Source of the DNA: CAZUFB01 sp048173955
Lineage (GTDB): Bacteria > Actinomycetota > Coriobacteriia > Coriobacteriales > UMGS124
Reading direction: 5' to 3'
DNA: 17,152 nt
Assembly (NCBI GenBank): GCA_048173955.1
Contig: DBEYOB010000016.1
Span: forward strand, 1-17,152
Below the pieces are notes generated by a model. The model did not search any database and had not been told where the DNA came from. It worked only from the letters and a program-made list of their open reading frames with translations. Positions 1-6,924 of this stretch are shown here, one piece after another (the first letter of the stretch is position 1; every line of letters begins with the position of its first letter). Both the position numbers and the translations under genes were made by a program.

Positions 1-649
1 CCTCCTCCGGCAGGTGCGTCGCCATGATCACGGTCACCCCCAGCTCGCGGTTGACGCGCGCGAGCATGTGGACGAACGCGCGGCAGGCGTTGGGGTCGAG
101 CTGGGCGGTCGGCTCGTCGAGCAGCAGGACCTTCGGCTGCAGCGCCAGGGCGGCGGCGAGGTTCACCAGCTGCTGCTGGCCGCCCGAGAGCGTCTCGGTC
201 GCCTCGTGCATCAACGGTCCGATGCCGAGGTAGTGGGCGGTCTCGGCGACGCGCCGCCGCATCTCGCCCCGCGGCACCCCGAGGTTCTCGAGCCCGAAGG
301 CGAGCTCGTGCCACACGCTGTCGCACACGATCTGGGCGCCCGGGTCCTGCATGACGAAGCCGATGCCCGCGGCGGACTCGCCCACGCCGAGCGCGCCGGT
401 CCGCCTCCCGCCGTCGACGATGCGCCTCCCGAGGACCTCGATAGACCCCCCGCAGACGCCGCACGGCGCGAGCTCGGGCTTGAGCGAGCGCAGCAGGGTG
501 GTCTTGCCGCATCCGGTCGGCCCGGCGAGCACGCAGAACGCGCCCGGCTCCACCCGGAACGAGACGCCGTCCAGAACGGGGGTCGCCGCGCCCGACGGGG
601 CCGCGGCGGGGAAGGAGAGGGAGAAGCCCTCCACGCTCACGATCGCCAA
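1..649 (-). CDS. ECF transporter ATP-binding subunit (EcfA/CbiO-like), partial
   Basis: This is an ABC-type ATPase that would power an energy-coupling-factor vitamin importer on the cytoplasmic face of the membrane. The gene runs off the left edge, so only the N-terminal two thirds or so are present. Visible motifs in order are Walker A GPTGCGKTT, Q-loop FVMQDPGAQ, signature LSGGQQQ, Walker B VLLLDEP, D-loop QLD and the H-loop histidine in ATHLPEE at the edge. I place the start at TTG 649-647, because AAGGAG lies 8 nt upstream and gives an N-terminus of MAIVSVEGFSLSF. GTG 640-638, which overlaps the upstream TGA as GTGA, is the alternative. Either way it overlaps the end of the EcfT gene, implying translational coupling. 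The riboswitch-led operon suggests a corrinoid substrate. A substrate-binding S component is not visible and may lie beyond the left edge. Confidence 0.9.
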   Translation of the reverse strand, partial: MAIVSVEGFSLSFPAAAPSGAATPVLDGVSFRVEPGAFCVLAGPTGCGKTTLLRSLKPELAPCGVCGGSIEVLGRRIVDGGRRTGALGVGESAAGIGFVMQDPGAQIVCDSVWHELAFGLENLGVPRGEMRRRVAETAHYLGIGPLMHEATETLSGGQQQLVNLAAALALQPKVLLLDEPTAQLDPNACRAFVHMLARVNRELGVTVIMATHLPEE

Positions 650-1572
650 CGCAACCACTCCTTCGCGGCGCAGGCGGGGGGCAGCGCCATCAGCAGGGCG
701 TAGGGGAGGTAGCCCCACCAGGCGACCAGGGCGCTCAGGGCGGGGTAGAACGAGAACTGCGCGCATGCGACGGCGGCGAGCGGGACGTTCGCCGCCGCGA
801 GGGCCGCCACGACGGCGAGCGCGACGGCGTCGCGGCGGCCGAGGCGGTAGCGGCGGTACGTCGTGCGTTTCATGCCGCTCTCGTAGCCGCGCGCCCGCAT
901 CGCGTCCCCGCGGACAAGGCCGTCCTCCATGCCCCATCCCATCAGCACCGAGACGACGCGGAGCCGGTCTGCCGCCGCGGCGCGCCTCGTCGCGGGCGCG
1001 GCGGCGCTTGTGGCGCGCTGGACGTCCATGACGGATCTGCCGCGTGCGACAAACTGGGGGATGAGCCGCAGCACCTGGGTCACCATGAGGGACACGGTGG
1101 GGGCGACGTTGCCGAACAGGGCGAGGGAGGCGTCGCTCTTCATCGTCGCGGCGTAGCTCGAGAACCACAGCAGGACCGCGACGAGCATGCCTCCCGAGCA
1201 GGCGCCGTACGCAAGCGCCTCGAGGTGCAGCGTGCGCCCGAAGACCTCGAGCAGGGGGGTTGCGCCCTCGGTCGAGAGCAGGGCGTTGAGGACCGCCATG
1301 CCCGCCCACAGGGGCGCGGCCCACGCGAGCGAGCGGAGCGCGTGGCGCGGCCCGCGCACCGCGGCCGCGCAGGCGAGGGCGCCCGCCAGCGAGAGGGCGA
1401 CGTATGCGGGCTGCATCGCCGCCATGGCAAAGCCCAGGGCACACGCCAGGTAGCAGAAGGCGACGGCGGGGTGGAAGGATGAAAACGGGTTCGACCAGTA
1501 CGGCTCGGCGGGCCGGATGTCGTCCAGCCCGCCGAGGTCGCGGTCGTCCTTTGTCCGGTGGGCGCGTGCCAA
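637..1572 (-). CDS. ECF transporter transmembrane subunit EcfT (CbiQ family)
   Basis: This 311-aa integral membrane protein is the scaffold subunit that couples ECF ATPases to a substrate-binding S component. Hydrophobic segments lie at about residues 36-72, 82-99, 119-140, 247-272 and 278-303. Between them is a long cytoplasmic region carrying the two coupling-helix ARG motifs typical of EcfT, at residues 177-179 (FVARGRS) and 227-229 (MRARGYE). The start is TTG, four bases after the stop of the lipoprotein gene, with only a weak Shine-Dalgarno, so translation is probably coupled. The gene overlaps the ATPase gene downstream. The family assignment is firm. Transport of cobalamin or a cobinamide rather than another vitamin is inferred from the riboswitch and DUF4430 neighbour. 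The charged N-terminal ~25 residues before the first helix are not recognisable. Confidence 0.87.
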   Translation of the reverse strand: MARAHRTKDDRDLGGLDDIRPAEPYWSNPFSSFHPAVAFCYLACALGFAMAAMQPAYVALSLAGALACAAAVRGPRHALRSLAWAAPLWAGMAVLNALLSTEGATPLLEVFGRTLHLEALAYGACSGGMLVAVLLWFSSYAATMKSDASLALFGNVAPTVSLMVTQVLRLIPQFVARGRSVMDVQRATSAAAPATRRAAAADRLRVVSVLMGWGMEDGLVRGDAMRARGYESGMKRTTYRRYRLGRRDAVALAVVAALAAANVPLAAVACAQFSFYPALSALVAWWGYLPYALLMALPPACAAKEWLRWRS

Positions 1573-1576
1573 GGGG

Positions 1577-2101
1577 CTATTCGCCCGTCGTGTACGTCCA
1601 GGAGACGACGTCGCCGTCGGACAGGTCGTAGGCGTCGGCGGCCACCATGGCCACCTCGCCGTTGACCTCGTAGGTCCAGCCGCTCATCTCGCCGAAGTCG
1701 CCGCCGGCGAGCCCTTCGACGCTCTCGATGTACATGCCGTACTGGCTCTCGCTCGCTTTGACGTCGAGGCCGGTCGCCACGAGCGCGTCGTAGGCGTTGG
1801 CGCCTTCGGGCAGCTCGACGGTTCCCGAGAAGCTGGCCGAGCCGTCGGCCGCGCTCGAGTCGACGGTCACCTCGACGGCGAGGCCAGCCTCGTCGGGGGA
1901 CGACCCGTCGGCTGATTCGTCTGCCGAGCCCGAGGCTGCCTGCTGCCCCTGGTCGGACGAGGCGGTCGCGGACGGCTGGTCCGCCGTGGTCTGCATCGGG
2001 TCGTTCGAGCATCCCGAGACGAGCAGGGCGCCGCCTGCGAGGGTCGCCGCGAGCAGTGCGGCGAGGACGAGGCGTGCCGGGCGGGACGTGCGCTTGGACA
2101 T
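1577..2101 (-). CDS. DUF4430 (transcobalamin-like C-terminal domain) lipoprotein
   Basis: This is a 174-aa exported lipoprotein. It begins with a basic start and hydrophobic signal segment (about residues 8-30) ending in the lipobox LVSGC, so it should be anchored outside the membrane through that cysteine. A Ser/Asp/Ala/Gln-rich linker follows to about residue 73. The rest is a DUF4430 domain, recognised by ANAYDALVATG, a GDFGEMSGWTYEVNG core and LSDGDVVSWTYT near the end. DUF4430 is related to the C-terminal domain of transcobalamin/intrinsic factor. It is the first gene after a cobalamin riboswitch and is followed by EcfT and EcfA genes, so a role in capturing corrinoids for the ECF importer is a reasonable inference, not proven. 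The ATG is preceded by GGAAGGAAGG. Clusters of this type commonly carry several DUF4430 proteins; only one is visible here. Confidence 0.88.
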   Translation of the reverse strand: MSKRTSRPARLVLAALLAATLAGGALLVSGCSNDPMQTTADQPSATASSDQGQQAASGSADESADGSSPDEAGLAVEVTVDSSAADGSASFSGTVELPEGANAYDALVATGLDVKASESQYGMYIESVEGLAGGDFGEMSGWTYEVNGEVAMVAADAYDLSDGDVVSWTYTTGE

Positions 2102-2120
2102 GGGGAGTCCTTCCTTCCAG

Positions 2121-2300
2121 GGCCTGTACCAAAAAGTGGAGAGGCGATCCGGCTCGTCTTCACCCGGCCGCGGGCGCCGTCCGATCTGCGGCGCCTCGGT
2201 CGCGGCCGTCTGACTTACGGTTGCTGGTACAGCCGGGGCTTCTCACCCCGTTCCCCTGGGCGCGCCCGCGCCCGTGCGTCTCCGCACCATCCACCAGGCC
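2121..2300 (-). promoter_or_regulatory. Cobalamin (AdoCbl-type) riboswitch
   Basis: The minus-strand leader of the DUF4430-ECF operon carries the conserved cobalamin-riboswitch core. AGGGGAACGGGGTGAGAAGC (2257-2238) and then CCGGCTGTACCAGCAACCGT (2236-2217) correspond to the GGGAA...GGTG.GAA...CTGT.CC.GC..C.GT signature. A B12-box-like AGACGAGCCGGATCGCC lies at 2159-2143. GGCCTG (2300-2295) can pair with CAGGCC (2126-2121) as a closing P1-like helix, and GTGCG-GAGA-CGCAC forms a small arm at 2287-2274. The 3' side of P1 abuts the Shine-Dalgarno GGAAGGAAGG, so control of translation initiation is plausible. A T5 run at 2131-2135 leaves transcriptional attenuation possible. Boundaries are approximate. 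Confidence 0.85.
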
Positions 2301-2312
2301 AAACAATATGTC

Positions 2313-2328
2313 GTCGGGGATTGTAGCA
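2313..2328 (-). promoter_or_regulatory. Extended -10 promoter of the riboswitch/ECF operon
   Basis: On the minus strand TGCTACAAT (2328-2320) matches an extended -10 element (TGn followed by TACAAT, 2325-2320). It would start transcription near 2313, just upstream of the riboswitch. No convincing -35 hexamer is visible, which is common for extended -10 promoters. This is an assignment by pattern only. Confidence 0.5.
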
Positions 2329-2344
2329 GCACGGCGCGCGGAAG

Positions 2345-2363
2345 GGCGCCCCCGCGGGGCGCC
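2345..2363. terminator. GC-rich hairpin between ppc and the riboswitch promoter
   Basis: GGCGCCCC (2345-2352) and GGGGCGCC (2356-2363) form a perfect 8-bp stem with a 3-nt loop. It lies about 70 nt past the ppc stop and just upstream of the ECF operon promoter. No T-tract follows on either strand, so it may be a weak or factor-assisted terminator insulating the two transcription units, or simply a stable hairpin. Confidence 0.35.
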
Positions 2364-2431
2364 GCCACGATATGGGGACATGACGGCGGTCGGCCCGAAC
2401 CCGCGCGGACGGTGCGGGGTCGCGGGCCCCC

Positions 2432-5257
2432 TCAGCCCGTGTTCTGCAGGCCGGCCGCGACTCCCGAGACCGTGCACAGGATGAGCTGGACGAACTCGCG
2501 CTGACGCCCCTCGTCGAGACCGCCCTTTTCGGCGAGCAGGCGCATGGCGCGCAGGGCGCGGACCTGCATGAGCGACAGGGCGTCGACGTAGGGCCTGCGG
2601 ATGCGGATCGCCTGTCCCAGGACGCGGCGGTGCTGCAGCGGCCACTCGTCGCCCGCGATGCGCAGCGCCCAGTCGCGGGTGAGGCGCATCTCGTCGAGCA
2701 CGCGCGCGGCGAGGTCGTCCCGGTCGCCGAGGTCGAGGTACATGCGCGCGATGTCCTCGTCGGTCTTGGCGACCGACATCTCGATGTTGTCGATGAACGT
2801 GGTGAACAGCGGCCACTCCCGGTACGCGCCGCGCAGTGCCTCGATGTCGCCGAGCTCCTCGCACGCCGTTCCCAGGCCGTACCAGGCCGCCAGGTTGATG
2901 CGGGCCTGCGACCACGAGAAGACCCAGGGTATGGTGCGCAGGTCGTCGAGCGACTGGGCGCCCAGGCCGCGCTTGGCGGGGCGCGACCCGATCGGCAGCA
3001 GGCCGATCTCGGCGAGGGGCGTCACGGTCTCGAACCACGGGGCGAACCCCTCTGATTCGACGAGGTCGAGGTAGCGCGCGTGCGACGATGCGTCGAGCGT
3101 CGCGGCGAGGTCCGCATAGCGCGCGCCCGTCCCGTCGTTGACGCGCTCGATGCTCGGCGCGGAACTGAGCAGCGTCGCGGCGGCGACGGACTCGACGTGG
3201 CGCGTCGCGAGCACGGGGTTGCCGTAGCGGGCGAAGATGACCTCGCCCTGTTCGGTCAGCTTGAAGCGGCAGTTGACCGAGCCGCTCGGCTGGGCGAGCA
3301 CCGCGCGGTTCGCCGGCCCGCCGCCGCGCCCCACCGCGCCGCCGCGCCCGTGGAACAGCGTGAGGTCGATGTCGTGGCGCCGGGCCCAGGCGGCGATGCG
3401 CTCCTGTGCCCGGTGCAGGGCGAGCGTGGCCGATACGGGGCCGGCGTCCTTGGAGGAGTCCGAGTAGCCCAGCATCACCTCGAGCCGCCGGCCGCTGTCG
3501 CGCAGGCGCTGCTGGACCTCGGGGATGCGCAGCATCTCCTCGAGCACCGACGTGGCGCCCTCGAGGTCCTCGAGCTGCTCGAACAGCGGGACGACGTCGA
3601 TCACCGGCACATCCTCGGGACGGGCGAAGGCGAGCCGGCAGAGCTCGTAGACGTCGCGGATGTCGCTGGCGGACTTGGTGAACGACACGATGTAGCGCCG
3701 CGCCGCCCGCAGGCCGTTGCGCTTCTGGATGGCACCGAGCGCGCGGAACGTGTCGAGCACCTCGGAGGTCATGGGCTGGAGCGCACCGCGCTCCCCGTGC
3801 ACCCCGTGGGCGCGGATGTCCGCCAACGCCCGGGCGTGCACCACGGAATGCTGGCGGAACTCCATCTCGGCGAGGTGGAACCCGAAGGTCTCGGCCTGCC
3901 AGACGAGCGTCTGGAGCGGCCCGTAGGCGGCGCGCACGGCGCCGGCCTCGACGAGCGAGCGCTGGACGCAGCGCAGGTCGGCGAGGTATTCGTCGGCGTT
4001 CGCGTACATCAGGTCGGCCGATCGCTCCGCAGTCGCCCTGAGGCGGTCGGCGACCACGGTGAGCACGGCGCGGTGCGGCTCGCTGCCCGCGATGGCGCCG
4101 ACGCGGTCGGTGAGCGTCTCGCTCAGCTCCTTCTGCCGGCCCCACAGCGCGACGAGCTCGTCCGAGGGCGGGGTGGTCGCGCTCTCGAGCGTGAGGTTGC
4201 GGGCGACGGAGCGCGTCGCCTGCTCGAGGCGGACGATGACGTGGTCCGAGAACTTCCACGCCACCTGGCGGCTCACCCGGGCGGTGACGTTGGGGTTTCC
4301 GTCGCGGTCGGAGCCGATCCAGCTGCCGAGGCGGAAGAAGGCCGGGCAGAGCGGTTCGACCTTGCCGGCGAGGCCGCCGAGCGCCCAGTCGTCGAACCGG
4401 CGGTAGATTTTGGGGACCGTCTCGAACAGCGTCGCGTCGAAGATGTTGAGTATCGTGTCGGCCTCTTCGAGCGGCGTCGGCTTCTTCACGGCGATGAGGG
4501 AGGTGCGGAACAGCGCGTCGATCTCGCAGAAGAGGGCCCGCTCGTTCTCGGCGAGGTCCGACCCGCCCAGGCGCTGGCGCTCCTCGAGCAGCTCGGCGAT
4601 GGCGCGGATCTTGACCTCGACGGCCCGCCGGCGCGCCTCGGTGGGGTGGGCGGTGAAGACGGGGTGGAACTCGAGCCGCTCGAGCAGCAGCTTCGCCTGG
4701 GCCGGTCCGACCTCGTCGATGAGCCTGCGGTAGGCCCCGGTCATCTCGTTGACCGGGTCGGTCGGCGCGTCGAGGGCGACCTTGCGCTCGCGCTCGTGGA
4801 GGGCGGCGACGCGGTAGTTCTCCTCGCACAGGTTGGCGAGGTGGAAGTAGGTGGCGAAGGCCCGGGCGAGCAGCTGGGCGTCGCGCAGCGGCAGGCTGTC
4901 GACGAGCGCGACCGCCTGCCCGAGCGCCGCCTCCCGGTTCGGGCCGCCGTGCGCGGCGGGGTCCGGGGAGGCGCAGCCGGGCTCGGCCTGCGCGCTGACG
5001 GGTTCGCCCTGGGCGCGGCCTGGTTCGCCCTGGGCGCGGCCGATGTCGCCGCGCAGGCGGTCGAACGACTCGAGCAGGTCGCGGTCGTATTCCCGCAGCG
5101 CCTCCCGTAGCAGGCGCAGACAGATCCCCATGTCGCTCTCGAGGCGCTCGGGGAGCCCCGACCCCGGCGACGGGGCTACGGTTGCGAGGGAGGGGTTTTC
5201 GGGAACCTCGCTGCGGGAGAGGGTTTCCGGCGGTGCCGGTGTCGGGCTGGGCTGCAT
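2432..5257 (-). CDS. ppc: Phosphoenolpyruvate carboxylase
   Basis: This 941-aa cytosolic enzyme catalyses the irreversible, Mg-dependent carboxylation of PEP by bicarbonate to oxaloacetate and refills the four-carbon pool. Family hallmarks are in order: FTAHPTEARRR with catalytic His at residue 204, SWIGSDRDGNPNVTA (312-326), LGYSDSSKDAG (596-606), FHGRGGAVGRGGGP (635-648), IPWVFSWSQAR (776-786) and the invariant C-terminal QNTG. The length is within the family range, slightly enlarged by an N-terminal extension (1-35) and a Gly/Ala/Gln/Glu/Pro insertion at about 70-108. That insertion contains a heptapeptide repeat (GRAQGEP, GRAQGEP, VSAQAEP at 73-93). The ATG has AGGAGG four bases upstream. 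The gene appears monocistronic, and all catalytic motifs are intact. No allosteric regulator is evident from the sequence. Confidence 0.97.
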   Translation of the reverse strand: MQPSPTPAPPETLSRSEVPENPSLATVAPSPGSGLPERLESDMGICLRLLREALREYDRDLLESFDRLRGDIGRAQGEPGRAQGEPVSAQAEPGCASPDPAAHGGPNREAALGQAVALVDSLPLRDAQLLARAFATYFHLANLCEENYRVAALHERERKVALDAPTDPVNEMTGAYRRLIDEVGPAQAKLLLERLEFHPVFTAHPTEARRRAVEVKIRAIAELLEERQRLGGSDLAENERALFCEIDALFRTSLIAVKKPTPLEEADTILNIFDATLFETVPKIYRRFDDWALGGLAGKVEPLCPAFFRLGSWIGSDRDGNPNVTARVSRQVAWKFSDHVIVRLEQATRSVARNLTLESATTPPSDELVALWGRQKELSETLTDRVGAIAGSEPHRAVLTVVADRLRATAERSADLMYANADEYLADLRCVQRSLVEAGAVRAAYGPLQTLVWQAETFGFHLAEMEFRQHSVVHARALADIRAHGVHGERGALQPMTSEVLDTFRALGAIQKRNGLRAARRYIVSFTKSASDIRDVYELCRLAFARPEDVPVIDVVPLFEQLEDLEGATSVLEEMLRIPEVQQRLRDSGRRLEVMLGYSDSSKDAGPVSATLALHRAQERIAAWARRHDIDLTLFHGRGGAVGRGGGPANRAVLAQPSGSVNCRFKLTEQGEVIFARYGNPVLATRHVESVAAATLLSSAPSIERVNDGTGARYADLAATLDASSHARYLDLVESEGFAPWFETVTPLAEIGLLPIGSRPAKRGLGAQSLDDLRTIPWVFSWSQARINLAAWYGLGTACEELGDIEALRGAYREWPLFTTFIDNIEMSVAKTDEDIARMYLDLGDRDDLAARVLDEMRLTRDWALRIAGDEWPLQHRRVLGQAIRIRRPYVDALSLMQVRALRAMRLLAEKGGLDEGRQREFVQLILCTVSGVAAGLQNTG
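4979..5041 (-). repeat. 21-bp tandem repeat inside ppc
   Basis: Two copies of a 20-bp sequence (5001-5020 and 5022-5041) are identical, with period 21. A third, decayed unit (4979-4999) follows. Read on the minus strand the unit encodes the heptapeptide GRAQGEP, so copy-number change would keep the PEP carboxylase reading frame. It lies in the variable N-terminal part of the enzyme, away from catalytic motifs. Confidence 0.8.
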
Positions 5258-5603
5258 GGGGCCTCCTGGCGGATGGGATGGAGGGCGGGTGCTTGGCGGG
5301 TGGGCGCTAGCTGGTCGGCGGGTGGATGCCGGCTGGCGGGCTGGGTGTCGGCCGGCGGGCGGGGCGGGCGCGCCGGCTGGCAGGTGCCGTCGATATCAGG
5401 CAATGGTAGCCGTCGGGTTGCGCGCCCGGTCGAGATTTAACGCGTTGGAAAGCCTGGCGCCGTTCGGGCGTGCCTTGCCGACCGCCCGGCAGAACGGTCG
5501 GGCATGCGAGGGTGGGCCGGGGCATGCGGGCTGAGGTGCGGGTGAGGGCATGGGATGGAGTGGGCGCGGGCGGGGGCGGGTTCGACGGTACCGTTCGGCC
5601 ACC
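5258..5603. other. GC-rich leader/promoter region of ppc
   Basis: No gene is seen here. The ppc transcript must start in this stretch, reading leftwards, but no convincing -35/-10 pair stands out; TACCAT (5409-5404, minus) is only a weak -10 candidate. The plus strand is strikingly G-rich with repeated GGCGGG/GGCTGG units (about 5280-5385), so the ppc leader RNA would be C-rich. A four-run G-quadruplex-type motif sits at 5562-5580. Confidence 0.5.
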
Positions 5604-5822
5604 GTGCAACTGAAAATGCCCCGATGCGTGCAGAAGTTCTCCGAATGAACGACTGTCCGACGGTTCGCGAACGGGGGATGGAGGTGAATAATGAAAGTAC
5701 GAAAATGGTAATGGTAAATAGGAAGAATGTTTTACATCGCTGCAGACACCCGCCGCACTTGGCACCATTAACGTCGTTCACTCGAGGCGGCTTTGCACGC
5801 ATTGTGCGGTTTCGAGGTGCAG
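5604..5822. repeat. Inverted-repeat intergenic element, copy 1
   Basis: This 219-bp, AT-richer segment is bounded by imperfect terminal inverted repeats of 48 bp: left arm 5604-5651 and right arm 5775-5822, with 31 of 48 positions matching by eye without gaps. The innermost part shares ATGCGTGCA and GAACG blocks. The interior (5652-5774) has no ORF with coding features. A related element with the same end sequences lies at 16866-17133. It could be a MITE-like non-autonomous element, a repeated palindromic element or a structured transcript. It sits upstream of the release-factor gene and may supply its promoter. Confidence 0.75.
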
Positions 5823-5929
5823 GCATTCTCGGTGTCCGCCCGCGGCTTCCCCGCGGTTAAACTCGCCGACAGAAGGGCCGGTGCCTCGATGCGGCCACAG
5901 GCCGGGGCGCGCTGCAGCGGGAGGGGTTT

Positions 5930-6523
5930 ATGCACAACGGAGAGCATGGGTGCGGCGAACGCGGACGCGGCGAGCGAGCGCACGGCGAGCGCGGACGTGC
6001 CGAGCGCGGGCGAAGCGTCGGCCGTGAGGGCGACGCGGGACGCGCATCTGCGGCAGCCGTCCGCGCAATGGACGACACGGGGCGCGCACGTGCGGCGGCC
6101 GGTCGTGCAACGGGCGACGGCGCGCCTTCCGCCGCGGCGGGAGACCCCGCTCCGACGCGGGCCGACTATGCCCGCTATGCCCGGCAGTCTGTCGAGGAGA
6201 TCGCCCGCGACTGCGAGGTGCAGGTGTTCCGGGCGACCGGTCCGGGAGGTCAGGGGGTCAACACGACCGATTCCGCCGTGCGGATGAGGCACGCCCCCAC
6301 CGGGGTCGCCGTCGTGTCGCGCGCCTCGCGCAGCCAGCTTCAGAACCGGCAGGAGTGCCTCAGGAAACTCGCCGCCATCTTCGAGCGGCGCTCGCAGGCG
6401 CCGAAGAAGCGCGTCAAGACGAAGGTGCCGCACGCTCAAAAGGAGCGGCGCCTCAAGGCAAAGCGCCTGGCCTCGCAGAAAAAGGCCCAGCGCCGTGCCC
6501 CGCGCGACGGCGACTGGTGGTAG
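5930..6523 (+). CDS. ArfB-like peptide chain release factor domain protein (GGQ protein)
   Basis: The protein should hydrolyse peptidyl-tRNA on the ribosome. It has the RF-1 domain with the catalytic GGQ (residues 106-108, in GPGGQGVNTTDSAVR) and SRSQLQNRQ after it. It lacks the codon-recognition domain of RF1/RF2, and its tail is Lys/Arg-rich (about 156-190). That layout matches stop-codon-independent rescue factors of the ArfB/YaeJ type and other short RF-like proteins; which subgroup is not certain. The usual conserved core would be only about 120 residues. Residues 1-75 are a low-complexity Gly/Arg/Glu/Ala extension. The ATG at 5930 has GGGAGGGG a few bases upstream, while the next ATG (6068) has no ribosome-binding site, so the long form is favoured. 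The gene appears monocistronic, between two AT-richer elements. Confidence 0.82.
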   Translation: MHNGEHGCGERGRGERAHGERGRAERGRSVGREGDAGRASAAAVRAMDDTGRARAAAGRATGDGAPSAAAGDPAPTRADYARYARQSVEEIARDCEVQVFRATGPGGQGVNTTDSAVRMRHAPTGVAVVSRASRSQLQNRQECLRKLAAIFERRSQAPKKRVKTKVPHAQKERRLKAKRLASQKKAQRRAPRDGDWW

Positions 6524-6627
6524 GGTACGCGGGCCGGTGGGGGCGGCCGGAAGGGGATGGGTACGCGACGGGGCGCGATGGCCGGTCGATGCGCGTTCGT
6601 GTTCGGCATAAAATCAATAGCGAAATA

Positions 6628-6812
6628 TCTGCCAGAATTGAAAGCTGTGCATGCCAAAAGCGCGGACTCTGTACGAAAGAGGCGGTCTTTTGTGCAAATA
6701 AGACCGTTTTGCTGCAAAGGTCGCAGCAAAAGGCCAGGTTACGACTGCGGTAGGTTTTTTCGTTTCGGCATATGTGTCCCGCAGCTCGTGCAAAACGCGG
6801 AATCCTGGCAAA
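6628..6812. repeat. AT-rich inverted-repeat segment with internal hairpins
   Basis: Imperfect inverted repeats (6628-6651 and 6789-6812, 16 of 24 matches by eye) bound a 185-bp segment visibly AT-richer than its surroundings. Inside are two adjacent perfect hairpins. CGGTCTT/AAGACCG (6683-6706) is followed by TTTT. TTTTGCTGC/GCAGCAAAA (6707-6731) overlaps that T-run, so the two helices are neighbours. A T6 run is at 6755-6760. No coding feature is convincing. It could be a dispersed repeat, a structured RNA or the terminator region of the release-factor gene. Confidence 0.5.
6683..6710 (+). terminator. Possible intrinsic terminator of the release-factor gene
   Basis: A 7-bp perfect stem CGGTCTT/AAGACCG with a 10-nt loop is followed directly by TTTT on the plus strand. 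It lies about 160 nt past the release-factor stop. The stem is short and the T-tract is only four bases, so termination strength is uncertain. Confidence 0.4.
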
Positions 6813-6869
6813 ATTCAAAATTTTGATACCAACATACCCGCGTTCTGTCCGCGCTAGCCTGCGATCCAG

Positions 6870-6906
6870 CCCGCGCCCGCCGACGGCTACGGACGGCGGG
6901 CGCGGG
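6870..6906. terminator. Strong hairpin downstream of the SDR gene
   Basis: A perfect 13-bp GC-only stem (6870-6882 with 6894-6906) and an 11-nt loop lie 19 nt beyond the stop of the minus-strand SDR gene. No T-tract follows on either strand. Position and stability suggest a terminator or 3'-end protector for the SDR mRNA and, from the other side, a barrier to plus-strand readthrough. Confidence 0.55.
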
Positions 6907-6924
6907 CGGGGTTGGACGACGGGG

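Noticed and set aside
2160..4829. 889-codon minus-strand open frame overlapping ppc and the riboswitch
   Set aside because: It is an Arg/Pro/Ala-rich alternative frame of ppc, and it covers an evident riboswitch.
3080..5110. 676-codon plus-strand open frame opposite ppc
   Set aside because: It mirrors the codon bias of ppc and its sequence is Glu/Arg/Ala/Val-rich without any motif.
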